Source: Polytrichum commune (lineage: Eukaryota > Streptophyta > Polytrichopsida > Polytrichales > Polytrichaceae). Taken from it: a stretch of 64,000 nt of DNA. The notes beneath the pieces were generated by a model. That model worked only from the letters and a program-made list of their open reading frames with translations, ran no database searches and had not been told where the DNA came from. Both the position numbers and the translations under genes were made by a program. This document shows positions 36,198-49,700 of the stretch, one piece after another (positions within the stretch are counted from its first letter, which is position 1; the number at the start of each line of letters is the position of its first letter). The stretch covers positions 53,521,554-53,585,553 of the forward strand of contig OX485803.1 in NCBI GenBank assembly GCA_950295325.1, given 5' to 3'.

Positions 36198-36562
36198 ACA
36201 CTAAATATCGTATCTAGTATCATTTCGCATTTATATGTCATTGTGGTAGCTTTGTTAATGATACTTCTTATGATTAAGTTTGCCATCCCGACTCACTTTC
36301 AGTTCATCCGCTTTTGGTGTACTTTGCACCTAACAATCTATGTGATGAAATATCGTCGTGAATGATTGTTTTTTGGATGAAGAATTGCTTAGTAAGTGAT
36401 AATAATTGTAACATTGTATATCTATAATGCTCAAATTGTTTTTACAAGGAATGACAAATAATGGTAGGTTTACATTTAGCGTTGGTGACACTACACAAGG
36501 TTTTACAAATTAGTATTGAGTGAGGCAGTAAAATTGGTGACACCAAATACAATATTTAGTGT
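36198..36562. mobile_element. MITE family F, copy 1
   Basis: Inverted ends: left ACACTAAATATCGTATCTAG; right read in reverse ACACTAAATATTGTATTTGG. The ends are themselves nearly palindromic (CACTAAATA..TATTTAGTG). The interior, with no coding capacity, matches 58651-59037 in reverse and 60753-61030 in the same direction. Confidence 0.82.
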
Positions 36563-36837
36563 GGTTCAATTAGAATTTTGTGCAATGTGGGGAATATCTG
36601 AGAATACTACGTGAAATGTTGTCAGTCCCACAAAACATTGTTATGAATATGAATAACGTTATGTTTGTGGCATGGGAATCTTTGTGTGTCAATATGACCT
36701 TATTTTATATTTCATGGGGATTTCATTCTACTATTAATAAGATTTGAGTTTATAGTCATGTCAGTTTCTACACAACTACAAGCTACCCTACAACATCAAA
36801 GAAACACATACGAAATTGTGGTACCAAATTTGTATAT

Positions 36838-37010
36838 CATAAGGCATGCGGATGTTATTTGGTGACTTCTCTTAAGCGGACACCTATATTTGATTGATGC
36901 ATGTATGGTTAGGCGAGGATCAAAGAACAACATCATGAAGACACTGTTAAAAGTATACTGTTAAATAAATATTGGACTACATGTTCAAAATACATTAACT
37001 ACTGCATACT
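36838..37010 (+). repeat. Dispersed repeat family A, copy 9
   Basis: Has AAGGCATGCGGATGTTATTT, TTAAGCGGACACCTATATTT and TATGGTTAGGCGAGGATCAA, matching the 5' half of the 1340-1690 subfamily. Confidence 0.68.
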
Positions 37011-37699
37011 TAGATAATGAACACAAATAGAAGGACCGATGTATTCAGTTAAGGAAACAACAAGGAGACGCTTCCTATAACCATATACAAATAAAGTGAG
37101 GTCCAAAATTCAATATGTTTATTTTTTTTGGTTCGTGCAACACACATTTCAAAACATAAATCTGATCAATAGAATATGGGGAACAAGAGAGACTGGATGA
37201 ATAATATCACCAAACCTTAGTATCCAACTGGGTGTGCTTTCCACGTGTCACGCAATGGGTGGTGCGAACAAATGGAAAACGTGACGTGGATGAAAATAAA
37301 ATAAAATTCCGGCAAGCCAAGTTTACTTATGAACTCCAGGTTTCCTACATCCACCGTCACAGACATTCATCCATTTATTCATCAGCGAGAAATCATCCAT
37401 TCATCCCTTGTGCTGACGGAGCAAGCTCCCTCTTTCATGTCTGCACTTCGATCGCCGGGTTCTTCGATTGGATTGAAGGCACCACAATTGCGGCTTGAGA
37501 GCGAGGCCTGTAATTGAATTTGGGCGCAATTGCAAATTTCCCACACTGTCATTCAATCCTCAGAAATCATGGTCGAAGATCATTCTGCTTAAGGTGTGAG
37601 ACTGCACCGCATTTGTTGTTGACCTTGAATTTCGTGTCTTTCAGCAATCGGGACAGTGTTTGTCAATTATGCTATCTCAAATTGATAAAAAGAAGACGG

Positions 37700-38310
37700 A
37701 GAAGAAGAAGATCAGATTGAGGGGATTTTGAGGTGGTTTTCTTGTGGATTTTTAGGGTTTTAAGGTTACGCTCGAGGTGGATGATTGCTTCGATGTGAAT
37801 GAGTTGATGGATGCTCCCTAATTTCGTTTCTTTCAGCAATCGAGGCATTTTTTTTTTGGTTATCTAAATCATCCGAAAATGATCAATATGTCAAAATCCA
37901 GTATCGGCGTAAGTGTAATTTGAGGTGGTTAGGTTGGTGTGGATTTTTAGGGTTGAGGTTCTCAGGGTTTAAGATCGAGGAAATAAAGGAGATGAACGAG
38001 CTGTTAACAGCTTGGAGCTGAGCGATCAGATGGGAAAATTTGGAGAACTTCTTTGGAATATTGAAGAACATGTGCACATTTCTGGTTATGTGGGTCATGG
38101 GAAAATGATTAAAATGTCAGAACCCAATACATGATTGAGAGTAATTTGAGGTGGTCGGGTTGGGTGGATTTTTAGGGTTGAGATTCTCAGGGTTTAAGAT
38201 CGAGGAACAGCGGAGATGAATGGGCTGTTAACAGCTTGCTTGGGGTTGAGGCATTAGGAGGGAAAATTTGGAGAAGTGCTTTGGAGCATCGAAGAACATG
38301 TTGAGTAAGT
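37700..38310. repeat. Tandem duplication in the importin alpha-9 promoter/leader
   Basis: Two clear copies (about 37879-38092 and 38108-38305) share TAATTTGAGGTGGT, GGATTTTTAGGGTTGAG, CTCAGGGTTTAAGATCGAGG, GAGCTGTTAACAGCTTG/GGGCTGTTAACAGCTTG and GGAAAATTTGGAGAA. A third partial copy is at about 37700-37765. TTTAGGGTTTT at 37751 resembles a plant telo-box; the other copies have TTTAGGGTTGAG. Confidence 0.85.
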
Positions 38311-38335
38311 TCTGGTGACTCTTGAAGTGAGAGAA

Positions 38336-41300
38336 ATGAAGAGCAGCGGGAGCGAGGGATTGGCGGGGCACCCGCACCGCGATCCATTTAAAACCTCAGG
38401 TTAATATTCACAACGTCCTCACTCCTCCATGAAAATTGTCTGTGGTCAATTTCACCTCCCTTCTACACAATGTCACACAAAATACGTCGTGAGGACACAA
38501 ACAGAATTTGAGTAGATTTTGGACAAGTATCATAATTCTTTCTGGTTTACGATTCCTCAATATTACTGTTAAACGTGGGTTCTGGTATTGCCAACTATTT
38601 GAACCTATAAGAATCCCAGTATGTCTGGGTAGGTAGTGGAACTTCTGGCATGGTTGTGTGCCTTTACATATTAGCGATGCAGCGAACCCCAAGCATATTC
38701 TTATAAGTGCACAATCGGTCACGATTGTCGAGAAATATTATCTGCTTTCCAGATTTTCATACACTACACCTGATGTTAAAAAAAGTGGTTGCCTTCATCT
38801 GAAAATCTCCAGATTCTCTCTCTTCTTCTTGTCAACTCTTTCAACAAGAGTTCAGTGTTATGTCTAATACCTAAAGCAGTTGCAAATTTCTCTACCTTGA
38901 AACATTTGTTGTGAATGTGTGTTTCCTTATAACTGGGTGATGCGCTCTGACTTGCTTGTTTTGCTAAGGTGATTGCATTCGGTACTCTCAGTAACTTTTC
39001 AGTCCCCATAACTACAAAGTAATTTGATTTTTTACAGTTGGGAAGGTTGCTGGGCAAAGACGACGACAACAAGCTCTAACAGTAGGAAAGGACAGACGGG
39101 AGTCCGTGGTTCGGGCGAAGCGGTTACGAAGGGCAGACCCTGCAGAGCACGGGAACGACAGTGGTATCCAGCTTGGGGCTGTTGGCATAGATGACGATGC
39201 AGCATACAAAATTCTGGAAGAAAAAACTGTGGCTGCTGTCCACAATCTCAAGAACTTGTATGCTTACCTCTGGCCGTATTTTGGTCCAACTCAATCTAAC
39301 CTAAATATATTATGTTATTGTTGGTGACCTTATTTCTCTATAACATATTGTTGGTGACCTCTACAAGTCCAGACTGATTCACTTGAGAGAAGATCATTGG
39401 CTGCGTGGCTGCTAGTATTCAGGCCTCTCATTTCGAGTAATAGAAGCAATGGTTTTTAATTGATTCCTCCTTAGAAGGTATTCGTTGAGCATGTTTAAGA
39501 AGTTGCCATGCACCTTCTTGCAAGCACACTCTAGCCCTCCAAAACATTGTTTCTACACACGTCCTAGTTGAACAAGTTTGTGTGGACTTTAGGTTATTAA
39601 TGTCTTCAACAGCATTACTGATGAGGTCCACATCTAATTGACTCTCATTTTGGCTGATTTCCAGAGGGAAAGGGACCGCTGCAAAGAAAATAGAAGCATT
39701 GCAAAGTTTGAGGCAGCTTTTGTCATGCACCGCATTCCCGCCGGTCCATGTTGCTGTGCAGGCTGGTGTGGTGCCCCTTCTTGTTGATTGTCTGGCATTT
39801 GGTGCCTCTGATGATCAGGTTAACCTTTCAATCTTTAGCAAGGATACTTTCCCTGACTTATTTGTCTATTTATCTATTCAACTGGAGTTGTTGGTTAAAA
39901 ATGTCAGCTGTCCCCTGCTTTCCACTTCTTTCAAGACTGTGCTGTCTGTAGAATTTTGGGTCATAAATACATTTTTGGTATGAATGGCAGCTGTTTGAGG
40001 CAGCATGGTGCTTGACCAATATTGCATCCGGAGATCCAGAACAAACGTGTGCTGTTGTGCCAGCATTGCCACTCCTCATCCTTCATCTTGGAGGTCAGGG
40101 TTTTGCTGATTGGAACTTGGTGTGTCTAATTTGCAGTCTTTCAGAAAACTAGGCTAAGAAAGGATGTAATGCATGGCCCCTGTAGGCTGTGAAGTCCTTG
40201 TGCTTTTAAGCATGTTACTGCCCTTGTTGTTGCAAGAATGAAAGGAGGAAAAATTAAATAGAGATGTGATGTGAATATATGGTTTTTGTAAGGACAGGAA
40301 AAAGTGCTATTCATGTGGTTGAGCAGTGTGCTTGGGCACTTGGTAATGTTGCTGGAGAAGGTGAAGATCTTCGTGATGTTTTACTCCGACAAGGAGCACT
40401 GCCCCCATTAGCCCGCCACCTGGCGTCTTCCCAGCTTACTCTGGCTCGCACAGCTGCCTGGGCCTTGTCGAATATTATCAAAGTAATTCTCCCTCAATTA
40501 AGCCTTTCCATACAAGAGTCCTACGTATGGCAGTTTTAAAATATTTTGAAGCCTCCTATACGGTATCCTAGGTAAGGCAGACAATTTTGAAACGGTCACT
40601 TCAAGCGTTGTGTATAGCTATACTATCACTAGAATGCTACGTTTTAAAATGTTTCTTGTTATCAATTGAAACGGGTTTCCAACGCACCAAAGCATGCCTG
40701 CTTTGAATTCAGCATGCAAAAGTTATAAGGGTTCAAAGTTTTATTGGTAAATGACCCAAAACCATCAGGGGAGCCTGATGTTAAGGTGGTGGACATTCTC
40801 AAAATTAATATGTACTTATCATGCTAGATTTTAGAGTGTTGGTTTTGGGCAGGGCAATGGTTTTAGCATGCTCTTTATTAAGATTGAACATTTTTTTCTG
40901 AAGTTATGTGGTGAAATGTTTTCCCTGCATGAAAGCTCTTGATTGTCATTGAAATGCATTGAGTTATTCCTTGAATATGCATTCATGGCTATTCTTCAGG
41001 GTCCTAACCCAAAAGCAACAGTAGAGCTCATGAAGATGGATGGCATTATTGACACTATAGTTCGCCATGTATCTAAAGGGTAAGGATTCGAAACTTGACA
41101 CTCCTCTTTTCATTGGCTGTTTCATGCTGTTTTAATATCAACATCATCCTCACTAGAATGTCTGTTTGAAGATTTTATCTATATCCAAAGAGTAATTAGA
41201 TACGGGTGCTCTTTCTCTACTACTTCAGTGTTGAAAATTTTCACAGAAACAAACTATAAGAACGTGAAGGGTAACTGCACATGATTGATTCTTAACATTG

Positions 41301-44300
41301 CAAGAAGGCTCAATACTCGGTTAGAATTTTCTGTAAGGATGAAACTGTTCTCTTCATTACTTTGACAACAAACGAGCAAACATTTCTGACTGCCATACAT
41401 GTTCTTATACAAATATGTAATCCTCACGCAGGATAAACACTTCCCAGTGTAGAATAAACAAGAATCTAGAAAGAATAATGGGGAGAGGAAGAAAGATATT
41501 TGGATTTCAAAAGTGAGCTTTTGGTTACAACAAATAACTATATCACATGTTTAACTTCTCCAATCCATGTTTGGTTTGTGTACATGGTAGTTTCTTTAGA
41601 TTAGGCACAGACTGTACTTAATGAGCATATTGCAGCGATCCAGGCATCTTTGGAATAATTGCTGAATATGACTGTATGTTTTTGGAAGTTAACAATTGGC
41701 ACCAGTAGATTGACCTGGTTTTTTGGGGTGACTTATGGGTGGGGCACAGAGACGAAGAGTTGGTTGTAGAAGTTGCATGGGTTCTGGTGTATGTATCATC
41801 TATGTCTGATGTGCATACAAATCTCCTCATAAATGCAGGCATCCTCCCTCCACTTATTGCTCGCCTGGCCTCTTCAAGACATCTCCCTTTGTTGACACCG
41901 GTACATCTACATCAGAAATTTTCATAGGCATAATCATTATGTTTAAAGAATTTAGTATTGAAATAACATCATGTACTATCAATAATATTTATCTATCTAT
42001 CTATCTCTATATAATATGTCACAGTGTACTACTGCATAGCAATTTTTTATGTGAGAATCATAAACATTTTGTAACTAAATCACGTTGTCTACCACTATGT
42101 GTTATTTTAGTAGTAATATACGTGATAATTTCACACTTGGAAGTTTGTGATGCAGTATGCCTCACCTAGAATGTAGTATCATGCAGATGTTGGCATATTT
42201 TTTTGTTTAATGTCAACATCTTTACCTCCACCTCCATTTTTCTTCCTTGTTTGTGCTTGTTTTTGGTCCTGATTTTTGTCATCCTCCTCCTAGCTTGTTG
42301 ATGCGGCCTAGTGGGTGCGGGTGTGAACTCAATTTTTGTGACATTTCTGAAATGGGTGTATCAAACAGGTTCTACGAAGCATTGGCAACATAGTGGCCGC
42401 TGATAATATAAAGGTTGATGCTGTTTTGGCTGCTGGCCTATCTAACCCAGGTGAATTATTAAGGTTCTGAGAGGTTGTGCTGTCTTGATGTAGTCAGAAC
42501 TGCACTGCTTCAAAATTCCAATTCATGGATTTCAAAATATATCCGCATTGATATTAGAGTTATCCTCTAACTCAACCTGACTTTTGGTCAGGAGTTGGTT
42601 GTTTTGCATTTGGCATGTATGATCAGAATATGCGGAGTAAATACTGGATTCTTTGTCATGAGATTGTTTTTACCTCTTACATTAATGTTGCTGAAAGGTT
42701 ATGCCTTTGTTCTATTAAGAGATCTTCATACAGTGTCCGAAATGCAAATCATGATTATGCAAACGGCACTGCAATTCTGGATTTTCCACTCTGGTGACAA
42801 GCTACCGACCTGGGGATTCTTTTATCCTAGCTTATTATTGACGGCAGGTTATATTTGTGGTGACCAGGAGGAGTAATTGGTGCACTCGCAAGATGTCTTG
42901 AGAGTGAGCATCGTACTTTGCAGAAGGTGCATTTCTTGAACCACACTGCATCTCATGTTCACTTGTTCAGCTAACTTGTGCTCTTGTTGGGTGCTGCTGA
43001 TAATGGGGGCTAACGGCAATGGCAGTTCCTATATTTGAATTCCTAACCATGAATGATCATCTTTGACAAAAAAAAGATGGTTTGCTGGTTAGATTGAGTT
43101 TAGAGCTTAAACTTGAGAGTTTCAGGAGTGTGACACTGGCAAGCTTTCATTCAAAGCTCAAACTACTGAGAGCTTGACGAATCTTCAAGCTGTCAATAGT
43201 CTGAGCAAGTGGAAAGTGGCCATGGTCAAAGTGAGATGTCAAGGGGGCATGATACTGAACAAAGAAACATCCATGATGAGCCAAAGAACGCTTGAATGGC
43301 TATTGGCCTGGGGCTCAAGCTCTCGACATTCCTAAGTTACCTACCTCATGGAGGTAGCTTAAGATTTTGACCGAGAGCTTGTGGTAGTTGTTCCACATGA
43401 GATCCATCAGGCGCTGTCTAGGCATTGGAAGCCCAGTAGAATGCTCAAAGATCATGTGTAAAGTGGATTGGAGTGGACAAGCATGCACAAGAGGCTTCCC
43501 GTCAATGAATAGGCCTGTTATTTTGAGCTCTCAATTCGAGCTCTGGTGTAGTGGAGCCCAGAAGAACTCTATGTATAGCACTCGGGCCTCGAGAGTGTCA
43601 ATTTTTGTGTTCTAGGATATCATGTGTGATAGAATTTTGCTACCCTACATTAGGTAACAAGTACTTACAAAATCATGAAATTTCTTCTAGAGCAATTAAA
43701 CCATTGACATCATATTTGTGAATTGTTTTGAATGATATACTTATCATGATTTTCTTTAGTAATTTTTTTGGTTAATTTCTATGTCATTCTAGTTAGACAC
43801 GGTAGGTTTTTTAGACAAAAGAGAGGTCAACAAATCTTGTGACCATACTTTGATAAGTTTTCAACCAATTTTCTGATGCATATGTACTTTTATTTCTATC
43901 CAACAGGGTTTGAACTTGACAAGGGAATGGCCTGACTTGCTATTTTTGCTGTCTGCAGGAGGCTGCATGGGCAGTGTCAAACATAGCTGCAGGCTCCTTA
44001 TTACACAAGCAAGCTGTGTTTAATGGAGGCCCAGTGCCCCCTCTCCTACATTTACTAGCCACAGCTGCCTTTGATGTAAGAAAAGAGTCAGCTTATGCAC
44101 TCGGTAATTTGTGTATAATGCCACGTGAACAAGGAGCAGAGGGGACACCCATTTTGGAACATTTGACAGTACTCGTTGACCGAGGCTGCATTCCTGGATT
44201 CATTGCTTTGGTGAAGTCTCCTGATCTAGAAGCGGCAAGGTTGGGGCTTCAGTTCTTAGAGCTGGTGAGTGATGAATATATTTTGGGTAGGAAGTTTTAT

Positions 44301-45076
44301 TTCTAATTTTCCTATAACTAATCTCTAAGGTATTGGACTTAATCCTCTAACTCAACATGACTTTTGGTCTGGACTTGGTAGTTTTGTGTACAACACCTTT
44401 CATGTTCAGTAGGTTTCGGTGCATGCTTCGAGGTCATGTGGAGGTTTGAATGAATAGCCTTGTATATTGGTTCATCAGGGGTTAAACTCATTTGGGCATT
44501 CCAAGAGTTGCTAAAATGAGTTTGGCTTCCAATGAACTGAAATGGATTCCTCTTCATTCAACTTCAAACACTACCTCTGACCATGGACCACAAGTGGGAA
44601 GTAATCATTGAATTTCTATGCAAAACAACCAATGAGAAAGTATAGGGCACCAACTCCTATTGAAAAGTCCCATTGAAATAACGGAATATTCTATTATCCT
44701 GCATGGATCTAGGACTGCGTACATTGAGCTGTGCTGTTCGGGATGCTAATTTTCATTGCTATGCAAAACACACCACATTCAGAGTTTCCTCAGCTCAAAC
44801 TCATGATATTGGTCGGAATTTCAACAGGTTATGCGAGCATTACCTGATGGAATGGGTCCAAAACTTGTGGAGAAAGAGGATGGGATTGCTGCGATGGAAG
44901 AGCTCCAGTTTCATGACAACGAAGAGCTGCGAATTATGTCAAATACACTGGTTGACCAATACTTTGGCGAGGATTATGGCTTGGAAGAAGAATATGGACC
45001 TGGTGTTATGGATACCCTGAGGACCGAGGATGATACAGATTACCCCCCTTGGCGGAGAGGCGGGCTGATTGCTTAA
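38336..45076 (+). CDS. IMPA9: Importin subunit alpha-9 (armadillo-repeat nuclear import adaptor)
   Basis: Adaptor that binds nuclear localisation signals and links cargo to importin beta. Eleven exons: 38336-38399, 39038-39257, 39665-39818, 39991-40093, 40298-40482, 41000-41079, 41750-41900, 42369-42450, 42868-42926, 43959-44264 and 44828-45076, totalling 1653 nt (550 residues). The first exon is tiny (22 codons) and encodes MKSSGSEGLAGHPHRDPFKT; it joins to VGKVAGQRRRQQALTVGKDR, the basic importin-beta-binding region typical of the alpha-9 branch. Armadillo repeats follow, with conserved AAWCLTNIASG, CAWALGNVAGEGEDLRDVL, TAAWALSNIIKG and AAWAVSNIAAGS on the NLS-binding face. The tail is acidic (EDYGLEEEYGP, RTEDDTDYPPW). 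The close match to the plant alpha-9 class from exon 1 to the end makes this very secure. Confidence 0.97.
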
Positions 45077-46782
45077 CTATGCAGCAGATATTAGTTGGGG
45101 CTTTAAGCTGATGACATGTTCAACCAAGTTGAGTATGCACATACCTTGTGTGACTACTGAAAAGACATGGAAGTCTGTAAGCGTAAATTATGAACTTGGT
45201 GCTTCATTCAAAATTCTCGCCTGTCAGTTGTTCACGAGAATGTGGGAAGCAGGGAATATCCCATCCACATTATGAAGGCAGCTCAGAGCAGCCTGATTAT
45301 GTTAAAAAGCATATGGAGAGAGCACAATTGTGGAAGTTTCAACTGACATTCAAAGATGGTCAAAAGATTGAAGCACGAGTTAGCTGTTTATAGTTCTTGA
45401 GGAATACTGTATTCAAGAAATGGACTCCTCTTTTAATCTGGCTGCTTGTTCTTTGCTTCAAAGCAACACTTTGTTCATAGTTGTAAATTGTTTCGGTTTT
45501 CATCCTCTTCTTTGGTTCATATGTTTGATTGTCTGGTTATTATTTGACCAGAGGAGATTTTAGATGGCTTGAAATAGACCTCAGCAATATAATATTTCTA
45601 GTACATGGTCTTAGTTAAAAATTGCTGTGTAAGCTCATCAGGTGTTTCGTAATCATACCACACTGGTGTCTACATCTAGAACAGAATAAGCCCTTGGTTC
45701 TTCTTTTTGCAGAAGTTCAATTGATATCATTATATTACATATTCAACATCCTTTTGCGAACAGTGGTTTAATACGAAGTGACTATCCTGTCCTGATGTTG
45801 CACTCTTTCTCCAGGGTCCACTGGTTGTCTGCATACATTTCTGAAAAATCTAAATTGTTCTGAAATATAAGCTGTGTACGAAATCTGGTTTCCAACATTA
45901 CATAGGCATGTTCAAAATTTCATTTCAACTTCATGTGGTCCTCTGCTTGTCACAATGCTCCTCCTTGGCATCAATATTTGATTGACTGGGTCTGCAAGTT
46001 TCATTATCAAATTTATACTGGAATAGTGTACCCAACGAAGATAACCACTTACCTTACAATAGTGCTTACCTACCATTGTTGTTGAGTAAGAGGATTCTTG
46101 TAGAAAAGAACTACATTGGTAAGCAGGCCTAACTCAGTCACTCATCTCAAACAGACACATATATCTGAGTAGTCTGTGGTTAGGTCTGGATCTAAGAATG
46201 GACACCACAAAGACATTTGTTTGAAAGAGATTGCACTATGTGCTCCTAAGTTGGTAACCATTGTAGACTCAGTAGTCGACGTAATTTGGGGGCACCAATA
46301 TGATCATGTAATAACAAAGACAAGCTTCACTTTGACAATGAATAAGATATTGATATAAGCTCCAAAATATATGAAGAAAATGGCTACGGGTGCGATTTGG
46401 ATTTGCTAATCATCTGGCACTAATTGTGTGTTTTCATATCCTAGGAAAAGTGGGTGTAGAGGTAAGAGAGCTTGTTTAAGGTCCGCTTATCTTAGTTGTT
46501 GGTTGTTAAAAAATGCAGACCATGTGGCAAGATGTTATTTATATGGTAAATGAACATCTCAAAGGCTTGTTTAAAGTCTTGATGTGTCTCACACATGGTT
46601 AGATCAAGAGATTTGCTGACATGTCTATTTCTGATTGGATACAAGAAACCACATTAATACACGTAATCCATGACCTTACCATGATATGATCATCATGTCT
46701 AGTAATAGACATCCTATCACGGCTTGGCAAGTTGAACGCCTACTATAGTCCGTGACATGGCTCCTTGCATCCATTACTTAGT
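45077..46782. other. Spacer between two convergent genes
   Basis: Contains the 3' UTR of importin alpha-9 on the left and, on the right, a family A copy (46118-46470) and the 3' flank of the minus-strand gene. Open frames at 45069-45400 are downstream of the importin stop and match nothing. Confidence 0.5.
46118..46470 (+). repeat. Dispersed repeat family A, copy 10
   Basis: Closest to 1340-1690. It shares TGGTTAGGTCTGGATCTAAG, GGACACCACAAAGACAT, GACAATGAATAAGATATTGA and CACTAATTGTGTGTTTTCAT. Confidence 0.75.
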
Positions 46783-49700
46783 TTATGAAATGTACATGAA
46801 TATGGTCGGGATTGAATCAACGTACTGGATGAGATGCAAAGGGTTGTTGATGTGATCAACACCGTCCTTGTGAATGCCATGGCAGCCCAACATGGGAAGC
46901 ATGGGGCTATCCACCTCCTGTGACAGGATGATATTCTCAATGTCGGAATCTGGTAAGTCGTGTAGAGGACTGTGCCATTTTCCATATCCACGAATATTGT
47001 CGTCATCCAGCAAATTTTGTGGTGATTTCATGCCTTTGGGTTGGGCAATATTTCCAATTGATGCCTCATCAGACTCGAGCCCCATGTTTGTTGTTTGTGC
47101 TGAGGAGGGGTCAGCAAAGTAATCCATAGGGTTGCTTTTTGTGGTGATGATTGGGAATGCAGGCTTCACAAATGGGTCTGCTGGCCTATCTACTGCAATC
47201 ACAACAATCCAACTTATTAGATAGAAATTCGTTTCTGTTGGTATTGACGTGTATTCATCAACATTAGAAACATTTGGTCTTTCAGCAAGTACACCAGAGT
47301 TTTAGCTGGTACGAACACACTTTTTTAAGCTGCTCAAATACAACAAGCTGTCATCTAGGGCCAAAGTCAAACACCTCTGCTTCAATTCACCAAAATTGGG
47401 GGTTTCAATACCATTTCCATGTTTCTTAAACATTTATAAATTGTCAAAGGTAGGGCGAAACTCCCTACCAAAATATGAGGTTTTGAGAGGTTTTGAAGGA
47501 TGACTTCAATGTGACATTAGCATGAGATAGGTGTGCACCATTTGGTTGGGGAAATCAAAACTTCGTGAATCTTACAGGACAATGGAGTGATAGTAAGGGG
47601 AGGTAGCTTGGACTTCCGGGTTTCAACAAGGCTTGATGAACATTGGTTTATGTCAATCCCATGATGCCTACATTCGTGTTCGGATTGCTCAGTGAGCAAT
47701 TCTTTGGCTTGTTGTTCTACCGGTGCCGTAGAATCTGGTTCTTCCTGTGAACAAGAGAAGAACTTTATCATGTTTTCTGGACTATTAACCTTACCTCTCA
47801 CTTGTGACACTTATTCCTCATTTGAAACAAAACCTTGTGAGAATCAATCCACTAATACTGGCCATCATGTGTTAGCTTCCCCTTACCCCAAATCCCACAC
47901 CACTGTTCAAGATCTCTCCATGAGTTGTGACACTTTATTAGAGATTGCTCATTGTCTAACATTGCAAGCTTGAGATATGTGGAAGTAGCAAATGCTACAA
48001 TGTCTATTTGGGAGCCAATCTAACTAATGTTGGTTTGGTATATAGGTGAATGCATGTTATCAATAATCAAAATCAATAGTAGTATGAAAAAAAATCTACA
48101 TGTGGTATCAAAATTGTAATACGAATCCAATATTGGTATCTGGTAGGTACCTCAATGTGAGAGCATAGATTCTTTGTATACTTGAGTTAGTATTCGTGTC
48201 TATACCATTTTGAACCATATGGATACAAGGCCGATTTTGCCTAGGTATGTTGATTCTTGCTTGATAAATAGACCATAATGGTATCGAAAACAAAAAGACC
48301 ATCTAATGCACACACCCTACTGGTATCGAGAAGATGTGAAATCCTCACTATAGATACAAAAATGGTATCAAAGAATGATGATACCACACCACCACTGGTT
48401 AGAACCAATGTTGAATTGGTATTGTCTTTTTTTTTATACCATTTGGGTATCTATAATGAGGATTTCATACTTTCCAACGGGTACGGGTATTTGACTGTAT
48501 ATTTGTTTTCAGTACCATTCGGGTCTATCTATCATGCAAGAACTCTCATACCTAAGTAACATTACCCTAGTATCAATATGGTTTAGAATGGTATGACTTC
48601 AAATAATGACTTGGGTATACAAAAATTCTCTCACCTTGGCATACCCACCAAACATCAATATTTGACTGGTATCACAATTTTGATGTCCAGAGGTAGGTTC
48701 TTTGATACCATTATTGATGTTGATTATTGATACCATGCATTGACCTATACACCAGTCCAACATTGGTTGTAACCTCCTTCAAACAAACTAGAACTGACAT
48801 GACCGGTGACTGCAGCATTTACAGAACGTTTCCCATGAAACTGTGACCTTTGGTGAATCAAGTGCAGATATGGAATTCAAATGGGGAACTTCACACTGCA
48901 CGCCGTCAGTTGCAAAATGTTTACAGTGTGCTTGAACTTTGAGTTGAGCACAAGTACAGCTTACGTCCAGGTCAACAATCTCTGCGTTCCGTAGCGATGG
49001 CAAAGCTTGAACCTCGTCAAGCTCTGGAGCCGCACTCACATACCCGATCTGCACAGCAAATCATAATAATTAGGTATTGGATCCGCACCTGCTAATCCCC
49101 ATGCCTAGTGAGAAGTGGCGAGATTTCTATGATCCCTGACCACAATCGAGTTTATCTACTTTCTTACAATCAATCATCAGGACTGTTCAACTCGTATACG
49201 CTCCTAAGGCAAGGGGTTTCGATCCTCGTATCTAGGACGATGATGAAGTTGGGAGGCTACCATCAAGACTGTTCAAGCAGGATAGGCAAGTAGTCGGGCG
49301 ATGATGAAATTTGGAAGCTAACATAGCCAGAAAGTCAGCGCCAAACGTATATGCAAGGAATTTAGGATCCCTAGCCCAACCCACATTCGAGCTTTAGCGC
49401 AAGGATACTTTTTCACAATCTAAGATCGGTACTGTCTAACTTGTAAGTATAGGCAAGTGGTTCCAATGATCATCTCCAGGACGATGATGAAGTTGGGAGG
49501 CTACCATAGCCCAAATTTTTGTGATCCGTAGTCCAACCCGCAACCACTTTTAGCGCAATGATACTTCTCTTACGATCTACCATCAAGACTGTTAAATTGT
49601 ATAGACGAGTAGTGTCAAGCCTCCATCGGACGATGATGAGGAGGATGATGATGAAGTTGGGAGCCTAACTTAGCCGGGAAGTCAGCACCAAAAGTATGCA

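Noticed and set aside
48823-48847. Alternative donor for exon 2 of the unknown gene at 48823
   Set aside because: It leaves one base that joins the next exon to make TGA at once. The donor at 48848 keeps frame.
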